DNA from: RUG334 sp045599645
Lineage (GTDB): Bacteria; Muiribacteriota; Ozemobacteria; Ozemobacterales; Ozemobacteraceae
Assembly: GCA_045599645.1 (NCBI GenBank)
Contig: JAZRWI010000068.1
Coordinates: 1 to 64,000, forward strand
Reading direction: 5' to 3'
DNA: 64,000 bases
Below the pieces are notes generated by a model. It saw nothing but the letters and a program-made list of their open reading frames with translations. It made no database searches and had not been told where the DNA came from. The position numbers were made by a program, and so were the translations under genes. Numbering within the stretch: position 1 is the first letter of the stretch; the number at the start of each line of letters is the position of its first letter. Positions 42,589 to 51,963 of the stretch are shown one piece after another.

Positions 42589-44631
42589 ATGACTAAAAAT
42601 ATAAAAAATTACACTTGCATTGTTGAAGGCTTGACCTCTGAAGGTATTTCTTTCGTAACCATTAACAAAAAACTTACTAGAATCCCCGGCTTCTTGCCAG
42701 GCGATAAGATTGCCATAGAATATAATGAAGAAAAAAATAGGGCAGTAAAAGCAGAAATGCTTGAAGAATCACCATACAGAGTTAAATCTGATTGTTTCTT
42801 CCACGGTGCTTGTGGCGGTTGTGACCTTCTTGAACTCTCAGAAAAGGCTCGTAAAAAAGAAAAACAAGCCATGATTAAGCGTGCACTGGCAAGAATTACA
42901 GGTGCTGAAAATGTTGAACTCGAACCATTTACTGCATCTAAGGAAATTATTCGTTATATGCCTAGAGTTAGAATTCATCAGAGTCATCACTATGAAGAAA
43001 GAACATCTGGTTTCTTAGCCTCAGAAAACTTCGGCGAAAAGATTCCAGGCGGGGTTGTTCCTGTTACTTCATGCGCTCTTTTAATGCCAGCTCTCAATAA
43101 AAGACTTGTAGCAACAAGAAAAATTCTTGACCAGGTTCCTATAATGCTTGAAAGTCTTGAGCTTATGTCTTCTTCGTCAACCCGGTCTGATAAAGTTGTT
43201 GGTCATGCTGTAATGCAGAAGGGCAAAACAACTCATTTCTTTATTAAAGATTTGAACAAAATTATGAGAGCAGCAAACCTCAAAGGTTTAACTGTTGCTG
43301 ACCATAATAATAAAATAAAAGAAGTCTTAGGTGAAACTTCAGTAACTGGTTTGATTGCACCTAATGTTGAAAACGGACCCTATGAATCAGAAGCATCATT
43401 CTTTGTTCAAGGTAATATTTACCAGAATCCTAAGCTTCTCGAAAAGGTTGTTGAATACGCAGAACCTTCAGAAAAAACATATATAGTTGAAGGTTTCGCA
43501 GGAGCAGGTAATCTTACTCTTGCTTTGGCCGCCAAGGGTGCAAAGATTGATGCTGTTGAATCGCATCCGGGTGCTGTTAGAAGTGGCATTAAAAATATTA
43601 AAAAGTCAGGCTTCGCTAATGTAAGACTACATGAAGGAAATGCATTAAAAGCATTAACCAGGTTTGAAAATGCTGACGTTCTCGTAATGGATCCACCAAG
43701 AACAGGAACTCCTGGTATCGCTGAAATAGCAAATAAGCTTAATCCGAAGAGAATCGTTTGTGTATTCTGTGACCTTGAAGCCATGGTAAAAGATTGCAAA
43801 GCTCTTCTTGCTACCAAAAATTACAAACTTGAAAAAGTAGCCGGCCTCGACCTCTACCCGCGGACACATCATGTTGAGACAGTTGTTCTTTTAAGTAACA
43901 ACGTCGACAGCCATGTAAGCATTGATGGCGAGATTATTAGTCACAGGGAAGGTCATAGCAGAGGTATCGTATCAAACCAGCGAGATCCAGAGCATTTGCG
44001 GTCTCAGCTTGGAATGGATCATACGAAGGATACTTTTCGTAAAGCCGAAAAACAAGAGATGAGTGGTAAGGTTGATACAAAAGCAGGCACACAGGCAAGT
44101 ATTTTTGCAAGTCTTTCTGAAAAGGATGCTATTACTGTTATTGGTGAATTTTGTAGAGAAGACATGAAGAAGACTGGTATTCTTGCATCTGTTTCTGCTG
44201 CACAGTTTATTTTAGAGAGTGGCTATGGTAAGAGTGAACTTGGTCAGAATGCCAATAATATGTTTGGTATGAAGAAATCTATATCGGGAAATACCTGGTC
44301 AGGTTCCACTTGGGATGGCACTTCGGTTTATACCAAGAAAACAGAGGAACAGAAAGAAGATGGTTCTATTGAGATAATCACAGCCGATTTTAGAAAATAT
44401 TCCTGTGTGGAAGATTCGGTAGCAGACCACTCTGCATATCTGCTTGGTGCGATGAATGGAAAGTCACATCGTTATAAAGGCATTAAGGGTATGACAGATT
44501 ATAAGGCTGTGGCACAACTTATCAAGGATGGTGGCTATGCTACTTGCCTTACTTATGTGGAAAAACTTTGTAATCTCATTGAGAAATGGAACCTTACGCA
44601 GTTTGATGTAGGTTTAGATATAAAGCCATAA
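42589..44631 (+). CDS. RNA m5U methyltransferase (TrmA/RlmD family) fused to a glucosaminidase domain
   Basis: Start set at ATG 42589; the upstream in-frame TTG at 42568 lies at the likely transcription start. 680 residues. Part 1 (about 1-435) is a complete 23S/tRNA uracil-5 methyltransferase: TRAM domain, Fe-S cysteines SDCFFHGACGGCDLL with another in VTSCALLMP, SAM loop VEGFAGAGNLTL, DPPRTG, and catalytic Cys in IVCVFCDLEA. Part 2, after a polar linker, is a FlgJ-like N-acetylglucosaminidase (about 510-670: ASVSAAQFILESGYGKSELG, NNMFGMKKS). Linking a ribosome-modifying enzyme to a wall hydrolase without a signal peptide makes no known sense. The second half uses GAG more often than its surroundings, hinting at a recent join. 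Confidence 0.85.
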   Translation: MTKNIKNYTCIVEGLTSEGISFVTINKKLTRIPGFLPGDKIAIEYNEEKNRAVKAEMLEESPYRVKSDCFFHGACGGCDLLELSEKARKKEKQAMIKRALARITGAENVELEPFTASKEIIRYMPRVRIHQSHHYEERTSGFLASENFGEKIPGGVVPVTSCALLMPALNKRLVATRKILDQVPIMLESLELMSSSSTRSDKVVGHAVMQKGKTTHFFIKDLNKIMRAANLKGLTVADHNNKIKEVLGETSVTGLIAPNVENGPYESEASFFVQGNIYQNPKLLEKVVEYAEPSEKTYIVEGFAGAGNLTLALAAKGAKIDAVESHPGAVRSGIKNIKKSGFANVRLHEGNALKALTRFENADVLVMDPPRTGTPGIAEIANKLNPKRIVCVFCDLEAMVKDCKALLATKNYKLEKVAGLDLYPRTHHVETVVLLSNNVDSHVSIDGEIISHREGHSRGIVSNQRDPEHLRSQLGMDHTKDTFRKAEKQEMSGKVDTKAGTQASIFASLSEKDAITVIGEFCREDMKKTGILASVSAAQFILESGYGKSELGQNANNMFGMKKSISGNTWSGSTWDGTSVYTKKTEEQKEDGSIEIITADFRKYSCVEDSVADHSAYLLGAMNGKSHRYKGIKGMTDYKAVAQLIKDGGYATCLTYVEKLCNLIEKWNLTQFDVGLDIKP

Positions 44632-44760
44632 AATCCTCATACTTTAACATACCTTGTAATCCAACAAAATGGAAATTGGACAACAAATGTAGAAAGAGCA
44701 GTTGAACTTGATTGCTTGGATGTATCTGGCAAACATTATGATTGTAAATATGAGAATTAG
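44632..44760 (+). pseudogene. Open in-frame stretch after the fusion stop, coding remnant
   Basis: Right after the TAA at 44629-44631 the same frame stays open for 42 codons to TAG at 44758, and reads like protein (TLTYLVIQQNGNWTTNVERA, ELDCLDVSGKHYDCKYEN). It has no start codon or ribosome site. I infer the 3' end of a longer ancestral gene cut by a stop codon, or a read-through extension. This fills most of the 177 bp gap before 44809. Confidence 0.45.
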
Positions 44761-44808
44761 TAACATAAGCTATAATGTTGAAATCTGATAAAGGAATATA
44801 AACTTTTT

Positions 44809-46185
44809 ATGAGAATTAATTTCGAAAAATTCACTGAATCACTTTCTGTAGCTATGGACTATGCTGTTAAAGCGTATTTAGATGTAAATCCATTCCACGG
44901 TATGCGTGTTGCTGTTCTTGTTAACAAGATGGCAAAATATCTTGGCTTTACAGAAGAAATTACCTCAGCAGTAACAATGGCTGCGTGGCTTCATGATGTG
45001 GCAGTTTCCGAATACTTAACAGACGAACTTCCTGATACAGGCTTAGATAGCTCTGAGAAAGATATGGCACCACACTGTGAGGTTGGTGAAAAAATTCTTA
45101 AAAAGCTTCCTTTCTATGCACAAATTAATGGGGCTATTCTGTTTCACCATGAAAGAGCTGATGGTGAAGGCGCAATGAGTATTCCTTCTAAAGACACCCC
45201 AATTTATGCCCAATTAATCCATACTGCAGATGTTATTGACGTTCAATTCAATCTATATACTTTTGATAAAAATAAATATAAAGAAATCTGTGCCTGGATA
45301 CCTCAAAATAAAGGCACAGTCATTACTGAAGAATGTGCTGATGCTTTTGTGCAGAGCATTGGTTTGAAAACTCTTGAATCAATAGCAGGGGAAAACTGCA
45401 GAGCAGTAATGCAAGAAATACTTCATGAAAGATTGATTGAAATTTCCACTGATACTTTAAAGGAAATGTGTTCTATCTTTGCAGATATGACTGACTATAA
45501 ATCCCATTTTACCTGGCAGCATTCGAAGGGTATTGCACAAAAAGCTTATGATATGGGCAAATACTACAACTTATCTGACGAAGAATGTAACAAGCTTTAT
45601 ATAGCTGGTGAAGTTCATGATGTTGGTAAGCTGTTAATTAGTGATAAAATTCTTGAAAAGCCGAGTAATTTAACTTCTGAAGAATTTAAAGAAATCAAGA
45701 ATCATGCAATGGGTACCTGGAATATGCTTTCCGGCATAGTTGGTATGGAAGATATCGCAAAATGGGCTTCATTGCACCATGAAAAGCTCGATGGTAGTGG
45801 TTACCCGTTTGGTTACACTGCTGAAAAGCTAGATAAGAATTCTCGTTTATTAGCATGTCTTGATATCTATCAAGCATTAACTGAAAACAGGCCTTACAAA
45901 AAAGTAATGAGTCACGAAGAATCAATGATTATTCTTAGAAAAATGGGTAGTCTTGGTCAACTTGATATGAATATCATTGAAGATATTGATAAATGCTTTA
46001 AAAATAAACCACAAGCAAATAATGACGATTATTCTCAACACATAATTGAAGAATCAAAACCAGCAAGTCTTCCAGCTTATAAATGCCCAGTTTGCGGATT
46101 TGTATACGAAGGTGAATTACCAGAAGACTTCATATGCCCACAATGTGAACAACCTGCTTCTATTTTCGAAAAGGTAAATTCCTAA
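44809..46185 (+). CDS. Double HD protein (HD plus HD-GYP) with C-terminal rubredoxin domain
   Basis: 458 residues. First HD domain about 20-160 (MAAWLHDVAVSEYL, LFHHERADGEG), second HD-GYP about 225-385 (AGEVHDVGKLLISDKI, LHHEKLDGSGYPFGY), both with metal-site residues. The last 40 residues form a short rubredoxin domain, CPVCGFVYEG then CPQCEQP, of the kind found at the end of rubrerythrins. The likely job is cyclic-dinucleotide hydrolysis under control of iron or redox state; the control is inference. A TATAAT stands at 44771 but without a good -35. Confidence 0.85.
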   Translation: MRINFEKFTESLSVAMDYAVKAYLDVNPFHGMRVAVLVNKMAKYLGFTEEITSAVTMAAWLHDVAVSEYLTDELPDTGLDSSEKDMAPHCEVGEKILKKLPFYAQINGAILFHHERADGEGAMSIPSKDTPIYAQLIHTADVIDVQFNLYTFDKNKYKEICAWIPQNKGTVITEECADAFVQSIGLKTLESIAGENCRAVMQEILHERLIEISTDTLKEMCSIFADMTDYKSHFTWQHSKGIAQKAYDMGKYYNLSDEECNKLYIAGEVHDVGKLLISDKILEKPSNLTSEEFKEIKNHAMGTWNMLSGIVGMEDIAKWASLHHEKLDGSGYPFGYTAEKLDKNSRLLACLDIYQALTENRPYKKVMSHEESMIILRKMGSLGQLDMNIIEDIDKCFKNKPQANNDDYSQHIIEESKPASLPAYKCPVCGFVYEGELPEDFICPQCEQPASIFEKVNS

Positions 46186-46190
46186 TAAAA

Positions 46191-46394
46191 ATGAGTAAAT
46201 ATGAACTTTTGTGGGAATGGATAAAAGAGAATGGTAAGGAAAATTTTAAACTCAGCTATGATGAAATTGAAAAAATAACTGGTTTTAAATTAGACCATTC
46301 CTTTTTAACATATAAAAAAGAATTACTGCAATTTGGCTACAAAGTTGAAAAAATTTCTATGAAAGAGAAAACCGTAGCTTTTATTAAGTCATAA
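46191..46394 (+). CDS. Small conserved-looking protein, function unknown
   Basis: 67 residues, beginning 5 bp after the HD gene, so probably cotranscribed. The sequence (KLSYDEIEKITGFKLDHSFL, then YKKELLQFGYKVEKI) looks like a small helical DNA- or protein-binding fold known from hypothetical proteins of Clostridia. No function can be given. Confidence 0.6.
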   Translation: MSKYELLWEWIKENGKENFKLSYDEIEKITGFKLDHSFLTYKKELLQFGYKVEKISMKEKTVAFIKS

Positions 46395-46471
46395 AGCAAA
46401 AATTGGTTTTATGCATGATTATCAGGTCAGAAATAGAACAATTAAATTTGAGATTCTTGATTAATTGAGAA

Positions 46472-46509
46472 AACAAAAGCCTCGATTCTTATGAATCGAG
46501 GCTTTTGTT
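46472..46509. terminator. Bidirectional terminator between the small protein and cstA
   Basis: A perfect 17 bp stem (46472-46488 with 46493-46509) around TTAT, with A and T tracts at the ends. It separates convergent genes. Confidence 0.9.
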
Positions 46510-46511
46510 GT

Positions 46512-47939
46512 TTAATCTTTTTTAACTTCAGAATTCTTAATATATTTCTTTTTAAATATAAACAAGGCACCAAGTGCAACTATAATACCAATACTTACAG
46601 CAACTGAATAATTCATTTTATAAACGACAGCAAGACATTCCTTTGCAATAAGGAAATGGGTTACAGAAACGGCAGTCATAAATGTAGCTGGAATAGCTGT
46701 AAATTTCCAATTTTTCTTTTCCTGAACAAGATATACAGATATTGCCCAAAGTACCATCATTGCCAGAGTCTGATTAGACCAGGAGAAATATCTCCAGACT
46801 ATTTGGTAATCGCACTGACCGACTATATAGCCAGCCAAGAGTAGAGGAACTGTTACGTACATTCTCTTTTTCCAATCGGCCTGATCAATCTTAAACCAGT
46901 CTGCGATTGTAAGTCTTGCAGAACGATATGCAGTATCACCTGAGGTAATAGGACAAGCAATGACGCCAAGCATTGCAAGGATACAGCCAGCTTGACCCAT
47001 TGTCGTTTCGCAGATATGATATACAACTTTACTATTTCCACCACCAGCAGCTAATAAAGCTGCAGAATTTTCATAGCAGCATACTCCGCCGGCAGCCCAT
47101 ACCAAAGCAATGAGACCTTCAGAAATCATTGCTCCGTAAAATACCTTACGACCCTGTTTTTCATTCTGAATACATCTTGCCATCATAGGTGACTGAGTAG
47201 CATGAAAACCGGATATTGCGCCACAAGCAACAGTAATGAACATTATTGGCCATACAGGTAACTGCTCTGCATGAAGATTTGAAAAATTATTCCAAACTTC
47301 TGGCATTACAAATTTTCCTGAGAAAACTAATGAACCAGAAACTCCAAGAGCCATGACTATAAGACAAACGCCAAATAAAGGATATATTTTACCTATAACC
47401 TTATCAATAGGAACGAATGTCGCGATAAAATAATAAAGTAATATAATCCAATACCAGAAAGGTGTTGTAAATTGTTTCGGAGTGATGATGTCGAGTAAAC
47501 CAGCAGGACCACTTGTAAAAACTACGCCACATCCAATCAATAGTATTACAGAAAATACACGCATTATAAACAATGCTTTTTTTCCAAGAAAGTGACCTGT
47601 AATTTCTGAGACACTAGCACCATTCATTCTTACAGAAAGCATACCGCACATATAATCGTGAACTGCACCTGCAAAGATACAACCAAATACAATCCAGAAA
47701 TATACTATAGGACCAAAGGCTGCACCACCTAAGGCGCCAAAGATTGGTCCGGTTCCAGCAATATTAAGTAGTTGAATAAGATAAACCTTCCATAATGGCA
47801 TTGGAATATAGTCAACACCATCATTGATTGCATAAGCAGGAGTCTGTCTATCATCAGGACCAAATACTCTTTCAATAATGTTGCCATAGAGGATGTAACC
47901 GCATATTAGTAAAGCTACGCTAATTAAAAAGGAAAACAT
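46512..47939 (-). CDS. cstA: CstA-type pyruvate/peptide transporter (short form)
   Basis: 475 residues with about 13 membrane helices. Family marks: GYILYGNIIERVFG near the start, RQTPAYAINDGVDYIPMP, FGPIVYFWIVFGCIFAGAVHDY in part, ITSGDTAYRSARLTIAD. Enterobacterial CstA has about 700 residues; the 475-residue form is usual in anaerobes. It takes up pyruvate or small peptides. A TATAAT on the reverse strand (47975-47970) with a poor -35 lies just upstream, overlapping the dinG end. Confidence 0.9.
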   Translation of the reverse strand: MFSFLISVALLICGYILYGNIIERVFGPDDRQTPAYAINDGVDYIPMPLWKVYLIQLLNIAGTGPIFGALGGAAFGPIVYFWIVFGCIFAGAVHDYMCGMLSVRMNGASVSEITGHFLGKKALFIMRVFSVILLIGCGVVFTSGPAGLLDIITPKQFTTPFWYWIILLYYFIATFVPIDKVIGKIYPLFGVCLIVMALGVSGSLVFSGKFVMPEVWNNFSNLHAEQLPVWPIMFITVACGAISGFHATQSPMMARCIQNEKQGRKVFYGAMISEGLIALVWAAGGVCCYENSAALLAAGGGNSKVVYHICETTMGQAGCILAMLGVIACPITSGDTAYRSARLTIADWFKIDQADWKKRMYVTVPLLLAGYIVGQCDYQIVWRYFSWSNQTLAMMVLWAISVYLVQEKKNWKFTAIPATFMTAVSVTHFLIAKECLAVVYKMNYSVAVSIGIIVALGALFIFKKKYIKNSEVKKD

Positions 47940-47980
47940 ATTTACACTTCCAAAAAGTTAAGTGCAAATATTATACAACT

Positions 47981-50545
47981 TTATTCTTTGTTGTTGAAGA
48001 AATCCTGTGCGATTTTTATTAAAATTTTAAATTTTCCCTTAACCACAGGAGAGTCGGGGAGACTATCAATAAAATAAGCTCCATAGGATTTATTTATTAT
48101 TCTGTTATCAAGAATCCAAACTGTACCTCTATCAAGTTTTGTTCTTACTAATCTACCAAAGCCTTGTTTCAATTTAATCGCAGCCATAGGAAGTTGATAG
48201 TCCTTAAAAGGATTTCCACCTTCTTCTTTAATTCGTTCATTACGAGCTTCTAAAACAGGATCATTGGGAGATGCAAAAGGCAATTTCAGGATTACAAGAT
48301 TCCTTAGAGCAGAACCGGGAATATCTACACCTTCCCAGAAAGAATCAGTGCCGAATAATACAGCAGAACCATCATCTTTGAATAATTCAACAAGATATTG
48401 TCTATCAAAATCACCTTGTTTATAGCAACTTATTCCATTTGCTTCTAATATCGTTGACAGGTTATTATAGAACATATTCAAATGTGAATATGAGGTACAA
48501 AGAACAAGTGTACCACCTAGCGATGATTTAATAATTTCTAATAATGGTTGTGTGGCCTGTTCTACAAATAGGGCACTGGAAGGATCAGGCAAATCAGATG
48601 GTATAAACAATCTAGATTGCTTCTGATAATCAAAAGGTGACTGATATCTCCCTTCAATAAGTGTCTCCGCTATTTCTTGATGAAACAATCCAAGTCTATT
48701 CTTTAAAAAATTAAAGTTACCGGCTGTAGTCATAGTTCCAGAAACCATAATAGTGCATGGAATCTTTGTGAAACAATAATCAATCATCTGTTGCGAGATT
48801 ATTATCGGTAATGATGAAATTGAAGTGAATCTACCTGTTTTTCTAACGTTTGTAGTAAAGAAATGCACATAACTTGACCTGTTTTCTGTTTCAATTTCAA
48901 ACATCATTGTCAATCCGTGAGATAATTCATCAACACGATTTGCATAGTTATTCAGTTCGGTATAAGGAACCTCATAAATAGAATTATCATCTTCAAAATT
49001 TTCTATGGATGAGTTAAGATGTCTTGCAAATTTTTTCATTGCATTTGTAAGGCGTTTACATTCAGTAATAACTTTCTTGGCAGTATCACATAAGATTAGA
49101 AACTCATTAGCACGTTCCTGTTTTTCTGTAATTCTAAGTCTATATTCACCCAACTGTGTACTTTCATTAACAAGAAAAGTAGCGATAGAATCAAACAAGA
49201 CCTTTGCTATATCAGATATTTCCATTCTACATGGAATTAGAAGGTTGTTAATTTCATTTAACAGAGATTCTCTGTCAGAATCAGAAATATCGCCATGTTT
49301 AAAAGCAAGAGCATTAGCGAGAGTTGTGAATGTACCTGATTCTTTCTTGCCACGTTTCTGGTATATCTTATTTAATATTCTTTGGAAACCTGTAGCTGTT
49401 GTTCTATAACCAAAGTGCTTTGTTGCAGTATCTTCAAGGTTATGTGCTTCATCCATGACTATTGATTTGCAAGCCGGAATAACTGCTGTCTGAGAATACT
49501 CAGAGGTTTCTGCCCTTAATGCTAAGTCAGAAAACAACAAAGAATGATTTACAACTAGAATATCTGCTTCAGCAGCTTTTCGTCTAGCATTATAGAAAAA
49601 GCATTCATTGTAATCTGAACACTTAACTCCCGGACAACTGTCTTTATCACAGCAAAGCTTATCCCACAAAGAATCAACAGGAACCCATGTTAAATCACTT
49701 AAAGAGCCATCAGTCGTCTTTTCAGCCCAAGCAACAAGCTTCTGAAACTGGGGAAATTCCATCTCATCTAATAGAAAATCTGCATTATCGCTTGATGTAG
49801 CTTCTTTAATTCTTCTTAAACAGATGTAATTATTTCTGCCTTTCAATAGGCAATATTTGAATTCTACTGGTAATATTTTTGCAAGAAATGGTAAATCTTT
49901 ATCTACTAGCTGATACTGTAGATTTATCGTATTAGTAGATATACAAACCCTGCAACGGTTCTTATTTGAATAGAAAATAGCAGGTATCAGATAAGCCATG
50001 CTCTTACCTATGCCTGTTTCACCTTCTAATATTGCATGGCATGGTTGATTAAGAGCATCAGTGATTTTTCCCATTAATTCTATCTGGCCGTCGCGTTGTT
50101 CATAATTCTTTAGCTTTTCTGCAATAGGACCATTTTCAGAAATGTAAGCAATCATTTCTTTTTTGCTTAGTTTCTCTGGCTTTTGTTCAATATAAGGTTC
50201 AACAACTACGTAAAATTCTGAACAATCGTTATTATGAATGGCAAATCCAATGCCTGATTTTCCACAAATATCTGCAACCCCCAAGTCAGGGTCAGAAGGG
50301 CGAATTTTTCCTGAAGGATGATTATGAAGAAGAACTTCACCAGGCCTCAGGCTTCTTATTATTGCTGGAGCAGTATCAACATTTCCCCTTGCTAGAATTC
50401 TGACGTCAGAATAAGTATCCGGAGCAACACAAACAGCGGCAGAAAGAACTTCACAGCCTCCCGCCTGTTCTATTGTTTCTTTTAGATACTGCCTGTCATA
50501 TTCATTTAAATGAACAGGTGAAGCTATTTTTCTTTTACTAACCAT
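47981..50545 (-). CDS. dinG: DinG-family helicase with N-terminal JAMM (RadC-like) domain
   Basis: 854 residues. Residues about 10-115 form a RadC/JAB-like domain with an intact JAMM motif: H74 and H76 in LLHNHPSG, then S84 and D87 in PSDPD. The rest is an XPD/DinG superfamily 2 helicase: Walker A EGETGIGKS (about 180), Fe-S cysteines CCDKDSCPGVKCSDYNECFF, DEAH box MDEAHNLED, and C-terminal motifs FWEGVDIPG and GRLVRTKLDRG. DinG unwinds D-loops, R-loops and G-quadruplexes. The JAMM fusion is unusual. Starts 9 bp after the ankyrin gene. Confidence 0.9.
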   Translation of the reverse strand: MVSKRKIASPVHLNEYDRQYLKETIEQAGGCEVLSAAVCVAPDTYSDVRILARGNVDTAPAIIRSLRPGEVLLHNHPSGKIRPSDPDLGVADICGKSGIGFAIHNNDCSEFYVVVEPYIEQKPEKLSKKEMIAYISENGPIAEKLKNYEQRDGQIELMGKITDALNQPCHAILEGETGIGKSMAYLIPAIFYSNKNRCRVCISTNTINLQYQLVDKDLPFLAKILPVEFKYCLLKGRNNYICLRRIKEATSSDNADFLLDEMEFPQFQKLVAWAEKTTDGSLSDLTWVPVDSLWDKLCCDKDSCPGVKCSDYNECFFYNARRKAAEADILVVNHSLLFSDLALRAETSEYSQTAVIPACKSIVMDEAHNLEDTATKHFGYRTTATGFQRILNKIYQKRGKKESGTFTTLANALAFKHGDISDSDRESLLNEINNLLIPCRMEISDIAKVLFDSIATFLVNESTQLGEYRLRITEKQERANEFLILCDTAKKVITECKRLTNAMKKFARHLNSSIENFEDDNSIYEVPYTELNNYANRVDELSHGLTMMFEIETENRSSYVHFFTTNVRKTGRFTSISSLPIIISQQMIDYCFTKIPCTIMVSGTMTTAGNFNFLKNRLGLFHQEIAETLIEGRYQSPFDYQKQSRLFIPSDLPDPSSALFVEQATQPLLEIIKSSLGGTLVLCTSYSHLNMFYNNLSTILEANGISCYKQGDFDRQYLVELFKDDGSAVLFGTDSFWEGVDIPGSALRNLVILKLPFASPNDPVLEARNERIKEEGGNPFKDYQLPMAAIKLKQGFGRLVRTKLDRGTVWILDNRIINKSYGAYFIDSLPDSPVVKGKFKILIKIAQDFFNNKE

Positions 50546-50554
50546 TTAAAGATT

Positions 50555-51841
50555 TTATTTAGACTGTTCCTGAGGTTTTAGGAAAGATATTAACTTAATG
50601 ATTTCTTCGTTCTTAGTTTCTTCTGCTAAATCAAAAATGCTCTTATCATCTCTGGTTTTTACTGTAATATCAGCACCTGCTGATACAAGCATTTTTATAG
50701 CTTCTATATTTTTGCATCTTATAGCAGACAGGAAAGGTGTATCGTAGTTTTCGTCTCTTCTTTCGAGCAGAACACCATAACCGAGCAAAGTAGCCAGACA
50801 GTCTATTTTATCTTCTACAATTGCCATTGAAATTGGTGTGAAACCAAATTTATCTCTAATTTCCGGATCAGCACCTTGATCTATCAGATATTTTACTATT
50901 TCGTAATGTCCTTGTTTGGTAGCTATCAATAAAGCAGAATGACCTGAAATCATTTCGCATCTGTGAACATCAGCACCTTTTTCACAAAGCATCTGTAAAG
51001 CTTTTTGATTATTAGTTTGAGCAGCCTCCATCAAAAGAGTCATACCAGTTTCATCGTTTTCATCTAATAGAGAAGGGAATTCTTCAATAAGCTTTTCAAG
51101 TTCAGGGAGCTTATCGTTAAACATCATATCTCTAGCTTCTGTATATTTCTGGGAAACTACAACGGACTGAGGCAGTTTTGATACTTCTTCGATATATTCG
51201 ATGAGTCTTTCTTTTGGAAGATCTTCTTCGTTTTTATCAAGCAATTTCTTTACTTCAGGCAGGCTATTAATAAGAATAGCTGCTATTGTAAGGCTTTTGC
51301 TCTGTCTATAATTTGAAAGTAAACATTCAAGACCTTGGACATACAAAACTGGAATATCATTGGTTTTTCCGAGACCTGTCAAGAATCTTGCAAAGCTGAA
51401 ATTTAAGCAGGGTTTCTTAAGTCTTTCAAAATAAATGCAAGCGTTCTGAGCTTTTTGAACTCTTGCAACATGATCCTCATCATGGAAAGAAGTGGTCCAG
51501 GCGAGACGACAGAATTTAGAGCAAAGAACTGCATCACCCTTTGCACAGCAGATTTCAGCACAGACTGAAGTCATAAAGCTTGTCTGCATATAATCGAAAA
51601 CAAAAGGATGCGGTTCCAAGCCTAAAAATTCATTTAAAGCATCTTCATCTCTATCAAGATTTATTAAACAAACAAAGGCATAATATTTCTGCCAGCCAAA
51701 TAATATAGGATCGACAGGCTTTTCTGCAAACATCCTCTGTTTCATTTCAGAGCATAATGCCAATGCTTTCTCAAAATTTTTATTACCAATGAGGTTCATT
51801 ATTTCTTTGAGATAAACGTCATATAGTTGCTGTCGTTCCAT
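50555..51841 (-). CDS. Ankyrin-repeat protein
   Basis: 428 residues, no signal peptide. The N-terminal half (about 1-245) is helical and unrecognised; the C-terminal half holds five ankyrin repeats (about 255-420), for example TGMTLLMEAAQTNNQKALQM and GHSALLIATKQGHYEIVKYL. It should bind another protein. Placed directly before dinG on the same strand, so a helper of the helicase is possible, though unproven. Confidence 0.85.
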   Translation of the reverse strand: MERQQLYDVYLKEIMNLIGNKNFEKALALCSEMKQRMFAEKPVDPILFGWQKYYAFVCLINLDRDEDALNEFLGLEPHPFVFDYMQTSFMTSVCAEICCAKGDAVLCSKFCRLAWTTSFHDEDHVARVQKAQNACIYFERLKKPCLNFSFARFLTGLGKTNDIPVLYVQGLECLLSNYRQSKSLTIAAILINSLPEVKKLLDKNEEDLPKERLIEYIEEVSKLPQSVVVSQKYTEARDMMFNDKLPELEKLIEEFPSLLDENDETGMTLLMEAAQTNNQKALQMLCEKGADVHRCEMISGHSALLIATKQGHYEIVKYLIDQGADPEIRDKFGFTPISMAIVEDKIDCLATLLGYGVLLERRDENYDTPFLSAIRCKNIEAIKMLVSAGADITVKTRDDKSIFDLAEETKNEEIIKLISFLKPQEQSK

Positions 51842-51911
51842 TTAAAAACTCCAAATAATTATTAAATTGCGCTATATATTACATTTCTTTTAAAAATAAA
51901 ACAATAGCATA

Positions 51912-51940
51912 TTGAATAAACTTTAAATACATAATAAAAT
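51912..51940 (+). promoter_or_regulatory. Sigma70 promoter of the CFA-like methyltransferase
   Basis: TTGAAT, 17 bp spacer, TAAAAT, followed by AAAGGAGA ribosome site before the ATG at 51964. Confidence 0.65.
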
Positions 51941-51963
51941 AAACATATAAAGGAGACAATATC

